This document shows, one piece after another, positions 28,052 to 37,498 of a stretch of 64,000 bases of DNA (the first letter of the stretch is position 1; the number at the start of each line of letters is the position of its first letter). Source of the stretch: Tisiphia sp964030975 (GTDB lineage: Bacteria; Pseudomonadota; Alphaproteobacteria; Rickettsiales; Rickettsiaceae); NCBI RefSeq assembly GCF_964030975.1, contig NZ_CAXIQH010000001.1, positions 1,674,001 to 1,738,000 on the forward strand. The letters run 5' to 3'. Under the pieces are notes generated by a model, which did not search any database, was not told where the DNA came from, and saw only the letters and a program-made list of their open reading frames with translations. Both the position numbers and the translations under genes were made by a program.

Positions 28052-28138
28052 AACATAGCATATAGATGGTTTTGTAGGTTAAGTTTAGAAGATAAAGTAC
28101 CGGATCATTTTTCATTAAAGATAAAAATATTGGTGTAA
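28052..28138 (+). pseudogene. relic of an IS1182/IS5-type transposase
   Basis: A short frame reads AYRWFCRLSLEDKVPDHFS, matching the highly conserved YRWFCGLSLEDxVPDHST block of such transposases, then decays to a stop. Only about 28 codons remain and no terminal repeats are visible. Confidence 0.55.
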
Positions 28139-28337
28139 TTTTAACCACTTATACTTTTTCAACAATCCGGTCTCTACTTTTACAAATTATGTAAATCTTT
28201 CAGTTTATAAAGCAATTCTCTGTACATCATCCAACAGTCTCCTAAAATAACTAGGCTTTAAAATAATCCGTAAAAGCTCCAATCTAAACTGGTTTAAGGT
28301 TCGCAATATGTGCCATACGCCCCGCCATTTTTGTACA

Positions 28338-28620
28338 AGTCGTCGTTTTTTCAAAAATATCGAACGGAAAACGTAGAGAGGTCTGAAGTTTTTTGCCACT
28401 CAGTTTCAGGTTCTGAAATACGAAATTTATCATTTTGCGTTTTTCGAGGGTTTCAGAACCTTTGAAGGTTTCATAGGCTTCAGAAGCTAGAGTTATCAGC
28501 ATTGTAGCGGTATCAGTAAATTTATCATCTGCTTCCTCATAAACTTTAAGTAAACGAGTAATTTCATATTGACGATCTTTTAATTGTTGTTTCTTTGCTT
28601 GGAATTCTTCTTTGCTTAGT
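28338..28620 (-). pseudogene. serine-recombinase C-terminal fragment (inverted arm 1)
   Basis: 283 bases that are the inverted copy of 29769-30051, nearly identical. On the minus strand they encode the coiled-coil end of a large serine recombinase: KQQLKDRQYEITRLLK, FTDTATMLITLASEAYE, then FVFQNLKLSGKKL. Upstream it is cut by the ISAs1-type fragment at 28621; downstream it runs into unrelated sequence. No catalytic domain remains. Confidence 0.7.
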
Positions 28621-28640
28621 CACGGCGGCCTCATGAACAA

Positions 28641-29369
28641 TTAGTTAATTTCTATTAAAGCATTAGTAAAACGTTTTAAGTTCTTTGGTGACCAACCCAT
28701 AGTAAGCATCATTTTGGGTCTAGTCTCCCTTTTAGTCTTTATTTTATTTAAAATATTTAATACAAATCTTCTGATAATTGCCATATTCGCAGGAGCATTG
28801 CCTTGTCTTATGCTACTTGCATCCTCGTTAAATACCACGTCTAGTATCCAATGCATAGATTCAACTCCCCAATGGGACCTTATATTCTTTAACATTACTT
28901 CAGCAGAATTGTTGGAACTACTGATATAATAATTTACTGATTCTGACACTTTATTTTTTTCAACTACTTTTCTTTTGATCTCAATAACAGAACTCAAACT
29001 AGCCCATTGATCATCATTAGTTATTTTCTTAATATCACGAATTATGCGACATTTTCTTTCCTCAATTCTGCCATGTCCCTTTTCATATGTTCCTGCAATA
29101 TCCGTTCCTAAAAACTCAAAAACCTCTGTCTGAAAAGTTTTTTCAACCTCGTTGTACAATCCAGGGTGATTCATCTTTAAACCCAAAATATATTCACCCT
29201 CTTTCTCTACAATTTGCTTAGCTATATTTTTTTGACACCCCATTGCATCAATACTAACTATTGCTCCTTTGATATCCAAACACTCTATTGCTTCTGGAAT
29301 AGATGTAATCTCATTCTTTTTACTATCAATAACTTTGCCGAATAAAGTTATACCTGATTCAGCTGCATA
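28641..29369 (-). pseudogene. ISAs1-family transposase, 5'-truncated
   Basis: C-terminal part of an ISAs1-type DDE transposase: GAIVSIDAMGCQKNIAKQIV (with a catalytic Asp), YILGLKMNHPGLYNEV, ISSSNNSAEVMLKNIRSHWGVES and LDVVFNEDASSIRQGNAPAN. These match the DDE_Tnp_ISAS1 pattern, including RxHWxIES-like and DVxFxED motifs. MITE copy E removes the N-terminal part at 29370. The reading frame continues a few codons upstream of the first Met (FGKVIDSKKNEITSIPE). Confidence 0.85.
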
Positions 29370-29510
29370 TATAGTTATGCCTATAGGATTAGGTGATAAA
29401 GAACATAACTATTGTAAGTTGTCATTCTTAGCAACGGCGGGAATCTAGATACCTGCTTTCGCAAGGTTAACACAAAGTTTGTATCACCTAATTCTATAGG
29501 TTTGACTATA
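29370..29510 (-). mobile_element. 140-bp MITE, copy E
   Basis: Complete copy, in the same orientation as copies B and C. It sits exactly at the junction between the ISAs1 fragment and the recombinase fragment, so it may have taken part in the rearrangement that joined them. Confidence 0.8.
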
Positions 29511-29511
29511 T

Positions 29512-30057
29512 TTAGGTACATGGGATCCAAAGAATCCAACCAAAAAGATTTATGTAAGAGAAGATGAGGTTTTAAAGCAGGTAGAAGAGGTTTTTAAAAG
29601 AATAGGTAAAGGAGAGCCAGAAATGCTAAAAGAGACTCTAGCCTATTTAAAAAACACAAATGAGCTAAAAAAAGACGAGCATGGGCAAGCAACAGCTGCT
29701 TTAAAGAAAGAACATACAGAAAATGAAAATAAACTAAATTCATTAATTGATTTAAGATTAAGCGGCGAACTAAGCAAAGAAGAATTCCAAGCAAAGAAAC
29801 AACAATTAAAAGATCGTCAATATGAAATTACTCGTTTACTTAAAGTTTATGAGGAAGCAGACGATAAATTTACTGATACCGCTACAATGCTGATAACTCT
29901 AGCTTCTGAAGCCTATGAAACCTTCAAAGGTTCTGAAACCCTCGAAAAACGCAAAATGATAAATTTCGTATTTCAGAACCTGAAACTGAGTGGCAAAAAA
30001 CTTGAGACCTCTCTACGTTTTCCGTTCGATATTTTTGAAAAAACGACGACTAAATGA
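29512..30057 (+). pseudogene. large serine recombinase, C-terminal half (inverted arm 2)
   Basis: An open frame begins right after the MITE as LGTWDPKNPTKKIYVREDEV and continues through the long coiled-coil (KKEHTENENKLNSLIDLRLS, GELSKEEFQAKKQQLKDRQ) to the C-terminus at 30057. Family: site-specific serine recombinases with a zinc ribbon and coiled coil. The catalytic N-terminal domain and DNA-binding parts are missing. Its last 283 bases are repeated inversely at 28338-28620. Confidence 0.75.
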
Positions 30058-30103
30058 TTTTGCCGCTCAAAGCAAAATCAGGAAGGATACTGTATGTACC
30101 AAA

Positions 30104-31351
30104 CTATATACTTATATCGAGGTTAGTTAAAAAAAACTGCAAATTAAACAGTTCTAATGCTTCTGCTAATGATTTTGGTAGTGGTACTAAATTATATTGT
30201 TGATCAAAAGCATTACCATATATTTTGTTGATATTGTTGATTTTATCAGGAAATTCTAGACCTAATAATATAGAGTTTAAAATAGTAAAAATTGCCAAAT
30301 AAGGATCGGTTAGTGGGCTTGCTATTCGATGTTCTACTCTTCTAGGAGATGAGTCAGGAATGCGTACGGCAACAGTTCTGTTATTATTACCAAAAGACAC
30401 ATTAGTTGGTGCCATAAAATTTTTATCTAAACGAAGATAATCATCTTCATTCGGCATAAATATCAGAAAACTATCGAGCATATAATGGCAGATACTCCGC
30501 CCCATTAGATCAAGTATATCTGTGTTATCTTTACTCAACTTAGTGTCATCCCTGTGTAGGCAGGGTTCTAGATTCCTGCTTTCGTGAGAATGACAACCTA
30601 CGCTAGATTCCCGCCTACGCGGGAATGACATCTTTTCCTCAGTGTCATCCCTGTGTAGGCAGGGTTCTAGATTCCTGCTTTCGTGAGAATGACAACCTAC
30701 GCTAGATTCCCGCCTACGCGGGAATGACATCTTTTCCTCAGTGTCATCCCTGCGTAGGCAGGGATATAGATTCCTGCTTTTGTGGGAATGACAACCTACG
30801 CTAGATTCCCGCCTACGCGGGAATGACATCTTTTCCTCAGTGTCATCCCTGCGTAGGCAGGGATATAGATTCCTGCTTTTGTGGGAATGACAACCTACGC
30901 TAGATTCCCGCCTACGCGGGAATGACATCGGGTTAGCTACACTATTCATTAAAGCAGAAGAATCTATAAAATTTACATGAAAATGCATACTACTACCGTA
31001 ATCGTTTGAAAATGGTTTGGCAGAAAAATTTACCCTGCCCTGCAATTTTTTTGCAATAATTTGTATTTTAGACTTAGTGCTACTAATTTTTCCTATATAC
31101 TCAATTATGTTAGTAGAAGGTGGCAAATCTATCTCAAATTGATTATCGCCTTTTTCTTTCTTAACTACTATGCCAAGCAGAGTTTGCAATTCGAGTGGAT
31201 CAATATTTTTACTTAAAAAAAATTCTATTTCTACTCCAATACAAGGTACTAGCGAGTAATCTGTTTGGAATTTATTGATGATTTTTTGCAATGCATTGTT
31301 TTCTTGCAAATAATCTGATAATTTATAAATAAAATTCTGTGGAGTTGTCAT
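30104..31351 (-). CDS. glutamine-synthetase-like protein with in-frame RPE array
   Basis: Glutamine-synthetase fold catalytic domain without the usual N-terminal beta-grasp. Motifs seen: GVEIEFFL (metal-binding Glu pair), NQFEID, GSSMHFHVNF (the HxH block), and NRTVAVRIPDSSPRRVEHR (the Arg-rich end). Between HFHVNFIDSSALMNSVANP and LSKDNTDILDLMG lies a 4-unit array of 33 residues each (30543-30930), a rickettsial palindromic element read in frame. The insert lies right after the HxH motif, a position where loops occur in this fold. Activity is uncertain. I chose the ATG at 31351 (MTTPQNF); upstream in-frame codons exist to 31420 but overlap pgeF. Confidence 0.75.
   Translation of the reverse strand: MTTPQNFIYKLSDYLQENNALQKIINKFQTDYSLVPCIGVEIEFFLSKNIDPLELQTLLGIVVKKEKGDNQFEIDLPPSTNIIEYIGKISSTKSKIQIIAKKLQGRVNFSAKPFSNDYGSSMHFHVNFIDSSALMNSVANPMSFPRRRESSVGCHSHKSRNLYPCLRRDDTEEKMSFPRRRESSVGCHSHKSRNLYPCLRRDDTEEKMSFPRRRESSVGCHSHESRNLEPCLHRDDTEEKMSFPRRRESSVGCHSHESRNLEPCLHRDDTKLSKDNTDILDLMGRSICHYMLDSFLIFMPNEDDYLRLDKNFMAPTNVSFGNNNRTVAVRIPDSSPRRVEHRIASPLTDPYLAIFTILNSILLGLEFPDKINNINKIYGNAFDQQYNLVPLPKSLAEALELFNLQFFLTNLDISI
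30543..30930 (-). repeat. four tandem in-frame RPE units, 99-bp period
   Basis: Units start at 30543, 30642, 30741 and 30840, period 99 bases (33 codons), with the last one slightly short. Each has two palindromes: CATCCCTGCGTAGGCAGGGA-type and TTCCCGCCTACGCGGGAA. On the coding strand each reads MSFPRRRESSVGCHSH and then SRNLYPCLRRDDTEEK. The period is a multiple of three, so the host frame is kept. The units pair as 1=2 and 3=4 in sequence, suggesting stepwise duplication. Confidence 0.92.
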
Positions 31352-32086
31352 GTGCATGAGTTTGTAAAGAATAAAGTATATTATAAAATTTTTGATAAAA
31401 GCTTCAAGCAATCTAGTCATATTTATAGTAAAAAAAATAAGTCTGGTGTTCCTAATAACTTAGAGATTGTTCAAAATAATAGGTTAGCAGTAGTTAGGCA
31501 CTATAATGCCGATAATATTGTCATTTTACAGCAAGTACATAGTACCAAAATTATTGATGCTGATTTAATTACTGATAGTGACCTGGAAGCTGATGGAACA
31601 GTTACTACAAAAAAGAATCTAGTGCTAGCAATACAAACTGCTGATTGTGTTCCTGTTTTGTTAAGTAGCGGAGATGGTATGGTTATAGGGGCTGCTCATT
31701 GCGGTTGGCGTGGGGCTAAAGCCGGTATCATTAATAATGTGGTAGAATTAATGCAGAAAAAAGGAGCAAAAAATATTAAGGCTATTATTTGCCCTGCTAT
31801 TCAACAATGTTCTTATGAGGTTGATCAAGAATATTACGATAATTTTATACAGCAACGAGCTGATTATTCGAGGTTTTTTATTAATTCCCTGAAAACAGGA
31901 TATTATATGTTCGATTTACCAGCTTACGTAGAACTTCAATTACAAGAAGCGGGTATTAAAGATATAATCAAGATATTAGAGGATACCTATAGCAACCCAG
32001 AGAAGTACCAAAGTTACCGACGTTGCTGCCATACTGGAGAATTATATAACCACACAATATTATCCACTATTGTAATTAAAGATTAA
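31352..32086 (+). CDS. pgeF: laccase-domain purine nucleoside phosphorylase (PgeF/YfiH)
   Basis: Multi-copper-oxidase-like family (DUF152) enzyme, in recent work linked to purine nucleoside phosphorolysis or peptidoglycan editing. The 244-residue product shows the family's metal ligands: QQVHSTKI (His), QTADCVPVLL (Cys) and GAAHCGWRGAKAGI (His), plus a C-terminal YRRCCHTGE. The start is probably the GTG at 31352 (VHEFVKNK). It starts one base from the ATG of the divergent glutamine-synthetase-like gene, so their promoters must lie inside each other's coding sequence or the starts differ. Length is normal. Confidence 0.88.
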   Translation: MHEFVKNKVYYKIFDKSFKQSSHIYSKKNKSGVPNNLEIVQNNRLAVVRHYNADNIVILQQVHSTKIIDADLITDSDLEADGTVTTKKNLVLAIQTADCVPVLLSSGDGMVIGAAHCGWRGAKAGIINNVVELMQKKGAKNIKAIICPAIQQCSYEVDQEYYDNFIQQRADYSRFFINSLKTGYYMFDLPAYVELQLQEAGIKDIIKILEDTYSNPEKYQSYRRCCHTGELYNHTILSTIVIKD

Positions 32087-32108
32087 AAATGTAATTTAAG
32101 GAGATATT

Positions 32109-33449
32109 ATGAAATCACATAGTTTTACATCTGATGATGCTATGCAGAACCCGGATAAAGCCTTGCAGTATATAGCAGAGTCCTTTGACCCTAAATACGA
32201 CAAATATTCTCAAGATGAGACTGAAGTACAACAGCGTAGATTTAACCTAGATATACAACGCAACGGGATACTTTATATTGAAACCCCAAAAGGAGAGATA
32301 GTAGACCTAGTAGCTCAGTGTAAGTTAGGTAAAGGTGATGAGTATCAAGTAACCTATCAAGATATACATGAGACATTAACCAATGATTATAAATTATCAG
32401 AACAACAAACAAACTATATTTTAGTAGCAGGTCATCAAGGTAGTATAGCTGGTGGTATGGCTGGATTTAACAATCTGAAAGTAAAAATATACGATAATTG
32501 CTACAATATGGATGGTACGCAGGTTATAGAGAATGAGTGGATAAAAACTGGCATTGCATCCAAGATTATTATAGATAAAGATAATAATGTATCATATGTC
32601 GGTGGAAAGAAAATTATGTTTGATTGTAGTAAGTATGTTTTTTCTTCAGATGCAGACCTTAACAATATGATGGATACAAAATTTGATAGCCAAGATTTCA
32701 TGGTGATGAATTTTACAGCCACGCTAGGAGCAGTAGGAAACACTGAACCAACAACACAGCAAGTAATGATTGATGTAGCTGGTACTGGAGAGGTCGCTAG
32801 TCAAATTATTGATAAGTTAAAAACAATTGAAACAAAATGTCCTGCCAAAGATACTAAATCAATCATTCAGAGTAATGGTGCTTTATCGAAGCAATTATTA
32901 ACTGATACTCTTACTGATGAACAATATAAAGCAGCTGTAACAGAAAAAGTTTCACAAGTTATATCTTCTGATGAAGATCAAACTAAAGCCATAACAACAT
33001 TAAAAAAGCTAGATGGTGTTCAAGAGGCTTTAGCTGATTTGTTAGTAAAGCGAATTGATCAAGCAATCGAAACTCAAAAAGATAAAGAGACTGGTAAATT
33101 AAGTGCAGAGTCAATTAATGATATTGCAAAAGAAACTGTTGGGCAGTTAAATAAGTTTATTGATCAGCCAGACAAATATGCAATAAGGAAATTTTCTGAA
33201 GATTTAGTAAAAGATCGAGCTGCTTCATCGGATGTGGTAACTCCAAAGAAAAATTTTGTTAAAAGAATTTGTGAGTTCTTAAAAGATAAATGGCATGGAT
33301 ATTCTTACGATAAAAGCAAGATACCAGCACTTGAACAATTGCACGATAAAGCAACAATTATAGGACAGGAAGCAAAATCACATATGTCATCTAAAATATC
33401 AACATCACTACCTCCACATAATAAAAAGGAGGGAGCAAGAACAATTTAG
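32109..33449 (+). CDS. uncharacterised rickettsial-type protein
   Basis: 446 residues, no signal peptide or membrane segment. The first half is a mixed alpha/beta domain (GILYIETPKGEIVDL, YILVAGHQGSIAGGMAGF, VENEWIKTGIASK-like stretch). The second half is helical and charged (LTDEQYKAAVTEKVSQVISS, LADLLVKRIDQAIETQKDKE), ending in a basic tail after KNFVKRICEF. The ATG at 32109 is preceded by AAGGAGATATT, a strong ribosome site. It follows pgeF by 22 bases, perhaps on the same transcript. I do not recognise a family; with its neighbour it could be an accessory or secreted protein. Confidence 0.6.
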   Translation: MKSHSFTSDDAMQNPDKALQYIAESFDPKYDKYSQDETEVQQRRFNLDIQRNGILYIETPKGEIVDLVAQCKLGKGDEYQVTYQDIHETLTNDYKLSEQQTNYILVAGHQGSIAGGMAGFNNLKVKIYDNCYNMDGTQVIENEWIKTGIASKIIIDKDNNVSYVGGKKIMFDCSKYVFSSDADLNNMMDTKFDSQDFMVMNFTATLGAVGNTEPTTQQVMIDVAGTGEVASQIIDKLKTIETKCPAKDTKSIIQSNGALSKQLLTDTLTDEQYKAAVTEKVSQVISSDEDQTKAITTLKKLDGVQEALADLLVKRIDQAIETQKDKETGKLSAESINDIAKETVGQLNKFIDQPDKYAIRKFSEDLVKDRAASSDVVTPKKNFVKRICEFLKDKWHGYSYDKSKIPALEQLHDKATIIGQEAKSHMSSKISTSLPPHNKKEGARTI

Positions 33450-33456
33450 GAATATC

Positions 33457-33540
33457 TATAGCTAACTCAACCAACATTACGCCAAATTCATAGACGTCTA
33501 TTAACAAAGAACTATCGAAAACATTAACGGGTTAGCTATA
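33457..33540. repeat. palindromic repeat with TATAGCTAAC ends
   Basis: Inverted ends TATAGCTAACTC and GGGTTAGCTATA, centre GACGTCTATTAACAAAG. Related pieces occur at 1326, 51970-52022 and 61581. It sits between two same-strand genes and could form a terminator-like hairpin, though no T-run follows. Confidence 0.55.
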
Positions 33541-33594
33541 ACACATTTGGCTTACCAGACTTATATGCAACAAAAGCTGTGAGAATAAAAACCG

Positions 33595-33623
33595 TTGACA
33601 ACGGATTATTATATTGTTAAAAT
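33595..33623 (+). promoter_or_regulatory. sigma-70-type promoter of the 33654 gene
   Basis: TTGACA at 33595-33600, a 17-base spacer, then TAAAAT at 33618-33623; the ATG follows at 33654. The -35 is perfect and spacing is optimal, so this is the clearest promoter in the window. Confidence 0.65.
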
Positions 33624-34827
33624 ATGATATATTAATTCAAACAGAATATATATATGACTATTAGCCCTTCCGAATTACTATCTTCTCTAACGAAAGAATA
33701 TGTAAACTATGTTGCTACTAAAAACCCTTGTGCTTACGATGGTGATAAGCCAGAAATCAATGCAGCAAATTATATTAGAATCATAAAAATGGCCCCAACA
33801 TTTTTAAACTTCATTAAAGATTCAATATACATATCTACTAAAAAATATTCTGATGATTTTATATATACTTCAGCTACCACAACTCCATATGAATCTACCT
33901 CAGACGATTGTACATATAAGATTTTAAATGACAAAGATGAAATAATTGATGTTACAGTAGGTGAAGAAATAATAGCAAAAACTAGAAAAATGTTTAATCA
34001 TATAAGCAACCCACCTGAATCATGGGGAAATATCTCTAAAAGCAAGATAGATTGCAATACAATAGAGAACTTCTTTAAGGCTATAAATAGTAAACAATTA
34101 GAAACATTAAAGTCTGTCATCCAGCCCGACCTTGTTTCAGCAGAAGAATGGGAATCAGCATTAAGCTTAACTAAAAAATATAAGGTAACAAATGACTATG
34201 TTCATACTATGAGTAGTAATTTGGAGTCCTCTAATCTAAATATATCAAAAGATGATACAATACATGATGTGGTGATAGCGGCACAAGAAATAGAAAAAAT
34301 TGTTTCTGACGGTGATATTGTAATATTTGTAGGTAACACACCGCAATTAATTCGTTATCCTTTAGAAAAAATTATTACCCACACTAAACCACATGTAAAA
34401 GCTGTATCTCTGGCAATTTCAGGACATCCTGATCAAATTAAAGAACAGTGTACAAATGGTATCATTCCAAACGTCCTAACTACTGAATCTCATGAGGCGT
34501 ATAAGGAATATATGCAGCATATGGGAATTACAGCAGAAGACGTTAAGGATCACAAAATTCATCTAATAGACTGTATTGGTTCTGGTGGCGGCTTAGTATA
34601 CCTAATAAGGTGTATTACTGAAATAGCCGATGCAAAAGGTGAGGCTATGCCTCATATTGATTTAATAGCTTTAAATGAGATAAATTGGGATTTTGCAAAA
34701 TTTAGTAAAGAGACAGAATATCATAACTTAAAAATGGATCAATTAACAAAGACTTTAGATCGTGTTTCAGATAATGAAAGACTAATGCCTAGTGCAAATT
34801 CATATAAATGGACTCCAGAATTTGTTA

Positions 34828-35784
34828 TAGCACTTAACATATAGGTTCATACATTATTTTAAACGTTCTACAACTTGCCTCAAATACAGAAATACCTTTA
34901 TCTAATAATTTTCTAATGTTATTTTTTATCGGAAACCAATGATGTTCAATAGGATTTAAATCAGGGGAATAAGGTGGTAAAAATTTTAGTTTGCAGCCAG
35001 CTTTTTCAATTAATTCTTTAGCCCTTTTGGATTTATGAAAGCTTGCATTATCAGCAATGACAACCTGTCCAGGCTTTAGCTCCGGCACAAGGCAATTTTC
35101 TATATAAGCTTCAAATACCTTACTATCACAGCTCCCAGTAAAGACTAGTGATGCGATTAAACTATTCTGATTTAACGCACCAATAAAACTTGTTCTTTCA
35201 CTACGTTTTCCCGATTTACTCCCATTACAACGACTTCCTTTCATTGACCATCCATATTCATATGATTCATTATCATTTATGCCCGCTTCATCAAGATAAA
35301 CACGTTTCTCTTTCGGCACTTTTTCTAATTCACTGAGAAAATCTTGTCGCTTTCCTTCATCTCTTTCTTTATACGCATATGTCTTTTTTTTCGAGTAATG
35401 TTGAGTTTCTTTAAAGCTCGGCTGATAGTCATTATACTTGCAACATTATCTAATTCTTTTGCTATTTCTGTAAGCGTTAACGAGTTACCTTTTTCTACTA
35501 AATGACGCAACTCCGATAAATCAGGGATTTTATGACCATATCCTTTCTGGTATCCCTCCTTTGACTTTATATCTCCAGTTTGTTTCTTTAATCTAATCCA
35601 ATCATAGATTATTGACCGACTAATTTTAAAGGTTTCGCATGTAAGTGCTACTTTCTTATATTTCTCATAATGTTCTATAACTCTAGAACGTAAATCGTAA
35701 CTGTAGGGGGATGCCATATTGCTATTATAAAATTTTTTTATTATTTATCATTATAACTTATTTGAATCCATATGTTAAGTGCTA
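34828..35784 (-). mobile_element. IS630-family element, copy 2
   Basis: 957 bp, same ends as copy 1, inverted, flanked by TA at 34826-34827 and 35785-35786. Confidence 0.95.
34834..35717 (-). CDS. IS630-family transposase, copy 2
   Basis: Same two-frame arrangement as the copy at 15171, with the eight-A run kept. It differs by few bases, for example PKEKRVYLDEAG in place of PIERRVYLDEAG at the start of the second frame. The catalytic VYLDEAG, VIADNAS and NPIEHHW are intact. Confidence 0.9.
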
Positions 35785-36029
35785 TAAACAAATAGAAGGC
35801 TATTCAATGCACATTTTTGACTCATTAAATCTTTCTTTTAAAGAAGTATTTCATAAAATAGACATGGAAATGTTAGGTAAAATGCCAGAACAATTGCATG
35901 AAATTATATAAGTTAAAACGGTATGTCATCCTAAACGGGCTAAAGGATCTAGGCTGTGTGAAGGTTTCTACTGAGTCCAAATGAGAACTCCTGCAAAATG
36001 CAAAAAAGATAAAAAAACAGAAGTCGTTT

Positions 36030-36169
36030 TATAGTGAAACCTATTGAATTAGGTGATACAAACTTTGTGTCATACCTGCGAAAGCAGGTATCTAGATTCC
36101 CGCCTTCGCGGGAATGACAACTTACAATCGTTATGTTCTTTATCACCTAATCCTATGAGCATAACTATA
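36030..36169 (+). mobile_element. 140-bp MITE, copy F
   Basis: Complete copy in the orientation of copy D. On its right it directly abuts an IS5-type transposase relic. Confidence 0.85.
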
Positions 36170-36238
36170 TCAAATCTTGAGAAAATGCGTCTAAAATTCT
36201 TAATTTTTCCAAAAAAACATTCTATTAAATGACGTTCC
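36170..36238 (-). pseudogene. relic of an IS5-family transposase C-terminus
   Basis: On the minus strand the 69 bases read KERHLIECFFGKIKNFRRI and FSRF, matching the RxxIExFFxxLKxFRRIxTR block of IS427/IS5 transposases. The rest is gone; MITE copy F cuts it on one side and the Rpn-type gene begins on the other. Confidence 0.6.
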
Positions 36239-37165
36239 TTATTCTTCTTTTAACTGTTCTATTTCTTCAATGGTTAGTCCGGTAAATTCAATGATTTCAT
36301 CTATTGGCTTTCTTTTAGCCAACATTTTCTTTGCCATGGCTATAGCTTTTTTTGCTTCGCCTCTAGCTTCGCCTCTAGCTTCGCCTCTAGCTTCGCCTTC
36401 AGCTTTAGCATCTTCAATTTTCTGCTGCTCTACTGCTAAATTATCGAGACGAGCTTTGGTCATTTGCTCATAGGTGTTAAGTTCTGCCTCTGACCAACTA
36501 GCTTGGTCTACTGCCTCAAATGCTCTTCTAATAATTTCATCCTTACCTATTAAATTCTCTATCTCTGTTAATGTTAATGCACTATCTCCTGCATGCTTAA
36601 AAAAATACATCCACTTTTCTTCAATAGTTTTTAGCTCTGTAATAGTTTTTTTAAATTTCGCCAACTCTAAAAAAACAAAGTAGAAATCTTTTAAATCATG
36701 GGCATAGCTCTCTGTATCTAAAATACGATGTTGTGATTTCCAATGTTTTTTATCGTCAAACATCACAAAATCCGCTATTGCTAAAAATATTACTCCTTTT
36801 AATTTGGCGTATACTGCCAGTTTCTTGTGGTTCTCATCTTCTTTAATTATTTGCTGAGAATATGCTTTAGCTGCATAATATTGGGCTCTTTTCTCAAATC
36901 CTGGATGCTTACTTACCTGCATCTCTACTATGAATTGATTACCGTGTTGATCTTTACATAAAACATCAACTATAGACTTTCTGTAAATAGCAATATCAGG
37001 AACTTGGATAGTTGGTAAAAACGTCACCTCAATTATTTGCTCATCTCCTTCACACTTGAGAACATCATTTAAAAAATGCACTAGTATATCTTTGTTCTTT
37101 TCCGTACCAAAGATTTTACGAAAACAAAAATCATTTTTAGGATCAAGAAACTTTGATAAAAACAT
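36239..37165 (-). CDS. Rpn-family PD-(D/E)XK nuclease / transposase-like protein
   Basis: 308-residue member of the PDDEXK_2 (Rpn, formerly transposase_31) family, implicated in recombination or phage defence in other bacteria. The N-terminus is MFLSKFLDPKNDFCFRKIFG, the nuclease core has VDVLCKDQHGNQFIVEMQVS (D...ExQ), and RAQYYAAKAYS follows, all typical. Near the C-terminus a 12-bp tandem repeat encodes GEAR four times before KKAIAMAKKMLAKRKPIDEI, the usual GEA-rich linker and tail. Full length. The ATG at 37165 follows a purine-rich site (AAGAGG at about 37175). Confidence 0.9.
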   Translation of the reverse strand: MFLSKFLDPKNDFCFRKIFGTEKNKDILVHFLNDVLKCEGDEQIIEVTFLPTIQVPDIAIYRKSIVDVLCKDQHGNQFIVEMQVSKHPGFEKRAQYYAAKAYSQQIIKEDENHKKLAVYAKLKGVIFLAIADFVMFDDKKHWKSQHRILDTESYAHDLKDFYFVFLELAKFKKTITELKTIEEKWMYFFKHAGDSALTLTEIENLIGKDEIIRRAFEAVDQASWSEAELNTYEQMTKARLDNLAVEQQKIEDAKAEGEARGEARGEARGEAKKAIAMAKKMLAKRKPIDEIIEFTGLTIEEIEQLKEE

Positions 37166-37252
37166 ATAACATAACCTCTTAATTGTACTAAATATTGCCT
37201 TTATTTATCTGATTCATTAATATTTTTAGCACCATCGATATTATTAACTCCA

Positions 37253-37489
37253 TCATCTTCTGAAACCTGCGAGCAGATATATAGAAACAACGCTTAGGTA
37301 GCCTTCAAGGAAGGCAGTGTAATCACTTTCTTGCCTAACAAAATTGCTGCGATATATACCACTCATTTGAGCTAAATCCTCTAATATTATTTTACCATCT
37401 TTTCCGCTAAAAAGCTTGCAATAAATTGATTTTAATTGCTCTTTTGTTAGTAAATTTGCTGGGGATGAAGAGTTAATTAATAGTTTCAT
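37253..37489 (-). CDS. Bbp19-like small phage structural protein (prophage remnant)
   Basis: 78 residues with a C-terminal pattern of short phage proteins found beside portal genes: ILEDLAQMSGIYRSNF ... DYTAFLEGYLSVV. It starts 10 bases after a portal-protein end on the same strand, the order seen in podovirus-like phages. The ATG at 37489 has AAGAAG upstream. Likely a leftover of an old prophage; the family call is by context and weak similarity. Confidence 0.5.
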   Translation of the reverse strand: MKLLINSSSPANLLTKEQLKSIYCKLFSGKDGKIILEDLAQMSGIYRSNFVRQESDYTAFLEGYLSVVSIYLLAGFRR

Positions 37490-37498
37490 TTATTCTTC

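Larger units (their letters stand above)
33654..35911 (+). pseudogene. unknown protein, split by IS630 copy 2
   Basis: Removing the IS630 (34828-35784) and one TA joins the frames exactly: codons up to WTPEFV continue as KQIEGYSMHIFDSLNLSF to a stop at 35911, giving 432 residues. The middle has a Rossmann-like pattern: DGDIVIFVGNTPQLIRYP, VKAVSLAISGHP, HKIHLIDCIGSGGGLVYLI, reminiscent of the phosphoribosyltransferase-type loop, though I cannot assign the family. No signal peptide. As it stands the product would end at NI within the IS, about 39 residues early, so a nearly complete protein could still be made. Confidence 0.7.

Noticed and set aside
30543..30930. CRISPR array (regular repeats with spacing)
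   Set aside because: Repeats are contiguous 99-bp units that are translated and palindromic; there are no unique spacers and no cas genes.
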